The translations under genes and the position numbers were made by a program. The notes below the pieces were generated by a model. That model was not told the DNA's origin, made no database searches, and was given only the letters and a program-made list of their open reading frames with translations. This document shows, piece after piece, positions 63,301-64,000 of a stretch of DNA of 64,000 nucleotides. How positions within the stretch are numbered: position 1 is the first letter of the stretch; each line of letters begins with the position of its first letter. The stretch comes from Halichondria panicea (lineage: Eukaryota; Porifera; Demospongiae; Suberitida; Halichondriidae), in contig NC_087385.1 of NCBI RefSeq assembly GCF_963675165.1, positions 4,195,412-4,259,411 on the forward strand, in the 5' to 3' direction.

Positions 63301-64000
63301 CTACACTTGTGGCAGTTAGTTCTCCATTTCCAGCTCCAGAGGCATTCACTTTGTAAGGGTATGGGTATTCAATGAGGAACGCTCCAATCTTGCTGGGCAT
63401 GGGTTGAGAGACAATCACATTATCGGCCATACTGGTAGCTTCAACAAAGATTCGAATGGGGACTCCAGGTATATCATCTCCATCAAATTTGATTCCAATG
63501 ACGTGAGGTCCACCTTCCTCCGGGCAAATGTGCAACAGATAGTTGTTGTTGGATTGGCTCTTGGCCTCAATCTCCTCATCTCCGCTGGGTCCTTTGAAGG
63601 AGGCGGTGAGATCCCCCTCTCCTGCGTATTGTGCAGCAACTTTGAAGTCGATAGGTTGCTTCAATTGGTAGGTTCCACTCTCAATGGCAGCTCTGTTTAC
63701 TTTGACTTTAGTGGGGTCATTCACAGTGTATTGAAACGGACTTTCTGGAATTGGATTGTTTCCGTATGAGACATCGACTTTAATTGGTCCCACCTCAGCG
63801 GGGGTGAAGTTGACAGTGCATGTGGTTTGTTCTTCGCTGACATTGCAGTCTTCGGGCACAGTGGGGCCGTGTGCAGAGGCTGTGAGCTCACCAGATCCGG
63901 CTTCAGAGATATCAACATTGAATGAGTATGTCTTGTTGGCGCGAAGACGACCCTCAGGCAGATTACTGACTTGGCATTTCGAGGCATCGGCTGGGGCGGT
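57386..64000 (-). CDS. FLN: Filamin, giant single exon (5' end beyond window)
   Basis: Filamins cross-link actin and anchor membrane receptors. The frame stays open from 57386 to the window edge: 2,204 codons without an intron. I count 23 repeat-closing strands of the (G/N)SPF type (for example GSPFNLTV, GSPFTINL, GSPFYINL, NSPYAVTC, GSPFKIKV, GSPFTVIV), about 95 residues apart, so at least 23 filamin Ig repeats. The calponin-homology domains expected at the N-terminus would be off the right edge. The last repeat contains GPKGAFKINMRRHPDNDRT. The stop TAA directly follows NEQ, but CA|GTAAGT there is also a strong donor, so a further 3' exon is possible. Human filamin has 24 repeats. Confidence 0.92.
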   Translation of the reverse strand, partial: TAPADASKCQVSNLPEGRLRANKTYSFNVDISEAGSGELTASAHGPTVPEDCNVSEEQTTCTVNFTPAEVGPIKVDVSYGNNPIPESPFQYTVNDPTKVKVNRAAIESGTYQLKQPIDFKVAAQYAGEGDLTASFKGPSGDEEIEAKSQSNNNYLLHICPEEGGPHVIGIKFDGDDIPGVPIRIFVEATSMADNVIVSQPMPSKIGAFLIEYPYPYKVNASGAGNGELTATSVGARTGTKPKLDISDLDNGQYAVTLITTTPDDYIINILWSEEAVPGSPFNLTVEDKPRPEKVITDGPHYQIGSLSPVTLDVNTEKAGAGKLSATVYGNEVGSVPTEISDETDPRKYIVSFTPPKFDSYSISVLWSSENVTNSPFKINITPPDASKCVVTGPEVPADPTEGVELRVDATLAGNGNLTATAVGDTTGETDTIITETEPNKFNVSFIPALADYYTLDVLWGGERVPGSPFKVNGIAADAENVMICEPPTAMLEAGQAIGICFDTSKGGRGELTSIGRGNKIGEIPVSVRQRSVAKEKYDVRFTPLEPDVYVISVLWAGKNVKGSPFTINLMPVDVTKIRVIGPTISPSPKGPVEMMLQTSAAGKGKVTGTCSGKNVGDVKVAIKETSTDIYQLGFVPPQPDIYKLSVQYGGQVLVGSPFLINTLPSDAGLVIVTEPDTVALAESLHYKVDATNAGNGALFTICRGENYGQVQLDTLEESPALYDISFTPHHSDLYKITMEWDGKKVPRSPFQVDLRHPMANRVKVRELHIPQEAGTGEEVWVDLDCSGAGHGDIMAEARGNLVGKVPVTANKTSRGKYRVKFPPVQADIYNFSLAYGDEQIPGSPFYINLVPPQPNLVRFLGTSKPEGVSGPIELLFDIKDAGNGEMAADIAGDTCGVVPAKIEKPSPTQCKVSFVPKQQEMYSAAILWSKRPIVGSPFRVDARPTLHPELVVCGKPLYTDINKPVTLAMDIRMSGPGVVTGVCSSDEGDIVPVSVTKGASADLLTLAYVPPKHGIYNLSAFFEGEEVSGSPFTVNLKPISEVAEMHLMENVEEAIAIVVGLEESAPDTQEESTDLIELTAFIGEPLDVAIDVEDESQKNGELTASGYGDVTGPVTVQALKNEDGTFAVHFDPTTPDRYCLDVKLGGEHVPNSPIIISYLTPVIASKCRIFGLQEIPSVPQVQEPIHFGVDTREAGVAKLHVTSDGPSIEGEPSILDVKESDKDPGIYNITYLPTCVGQHRVHLLWGKDKIPGSPLSFEVGDVTQLQTFPFGKPVALDFAVDRKLGDLDAHTVHEENGKKTKVKVTKQSKGKFKLGFQPAEPGIYNVHVMVKKNEMAGSPFRIRVLPPPNPSGVKIEGLENGYVNQPVSFVVNARRAGGGDLSVRVSGPKEVAESDLQVTPGGKEGLFNVQCIPRVAGTHSFKISWAATPVPGSPFSVNVDELRPEIQKPLVAEATNLVVVGQPVDVRVSGVADSVKLSSNCEGERSGDATVSVQREQDGSQIIHFVPTYADDFTLHILLGKADIEGSPFSIKAVEREVLTEDYNHPPGMTRNDVKAGEIVNLITPIQRSKVHATADGPYGLCPVDVNSELPGAVGLGFVPPLSGDYLLRGKANSDIPGSPFKIRAYGKDPDPNKVQIVDEDMAIFEKVLPFGRSAKFRISTVDAGPGTLNITSRGPGKADVKVFDNKDGTYSCEFSPSVAGKYHIDILWNDEHIKGSPYLLTFKSKKSRVITGLDLENENFRIDVPHRFKLHCDEVGEGILQITLTPSTAALVRLTPVPGGNSYQCEIIPKEVGNHQIFVLYNGKHILGSPFNVQFELRGDASKCRMIESSIENEQQNTDNVTFCISTEGAGRGKLTANVENTESKDRVPATIVQTSDDRYNIEFNPSDGEEYLLTVKYDEQHILGSPFKLVFGPPEVDASRCTAEGDGLVACIVDKWETFIVDTKEAGSGELNVAIEGEGDTSVEPKISPLTDTKLEVKYMASHPGEYKIFVTWGGQQIPNSPYAVTCYKQSDPNMFTVEDVVNEVYVGTPATFTIIAGNYPGEGDLAVVAQSSQLNKSVSGVVEKDSERKYLCTVDIPDASRYMMHVRWNGSHIRGSPFKIKVMNPPKPNLVKGYGPGLEDGVVGQEGNFTVETGEGGAGTLAVRVHGPKGAFKINMRRHPDNDRTILVRYDPNHAGKYTIDITWSDINIPGSPFTVIVNEQ

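Noticed and set aside
52119-63769. Many plus-strand frames opposite the filamin loci
   Set aside because: They are mirror frames of long minus-strand coding sequence, with no splice sites or conserved motifs of their own.

Overview
The window looks like a gene-dense, AT-rich genome of an early-branching animal, most likely a demosponge. The evidence is spliced genes with small GT-AG introns (down to about 70-100 bp), animal-type proteins (phospholipase C-beta, filamin, a B3GAT glucuronyltransferase, a glycogen-targeting PP1 subunit, RSRC1, SMIM12), many short AT-rich inverted repeats, and Ty3/gypsy and Ty1/copia retroelement remains. The phylum is an inference; I could run no comparison.

Left third (1-20.6 kb), ordinary genes. 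The N-terminal exons of a PLC-beta gene run off the left edge on the minus strand, followed by SMIM12 on the plus strand. Next comes an 11-exon plus-strand adaptor gene with a SWAP70-like PH domain and a tail of tyrosine motifs. A minus-strand B3GAT gene shares a 209-bp divergent interval with a complete 14-exon SRP54. Then come a PP1 regulatory subunit with a CBM21 domain and Thr/Ser repeats, a copia RT scrap, and a small unrecognised minus-strand gene. Exon coordinates were built by hand from splice sites, and phase is continuous through every model.

Middle (21-45.5 kb), a tandem array on the minus strand. There are eight copies of an intronless secreted protein of about 341 residues that resembles a putative glycoside hydrolase (GHL15-like TIM barrel). 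Four are intact (B, E, G, H). One has a late frameshift (C). One has a single premature stop (F), one has the same stop plus a 79-bp deletion (D), and one is fully decayed (A). Six of the copies (B-G) are separated from the neighbour at their higher-coordinate, 5' side by an old C-terminal fragment of the same gene, so the duplicated unit is gene plus relic. Units of about 2.6 and about 3.1 kb alternate, which points to duplication of a dimer. A 4,432-bp Ty3/gypsy element with 244-bp LTRs and a 5-bp target duplication interrupts one unit; the matching site in the sister unit is empty. A 121-bp inverted-repeat element sits at the same place in the two sister units. An orphan first exon of an FTSJ3/Spb1 homologue lies at the left end of the array.

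Right third (46-64 kb). This holds an orphan coding exon, RSRC1 with 5-nt and about 22-nt microexons, an unrecognised 467-residue protein with a 54-bp coding repeat, and two minus-strand filamin-repeat loci. The small one has about 10 repeats and is split by an in-frame TAG; the giant one has at least 23 repeats in one uninterrupted exon that leaves the right edge. Between them lies an inverted-repeat element carrying a RecQ-type helicase exon, nested inside an older dispersed repeat.
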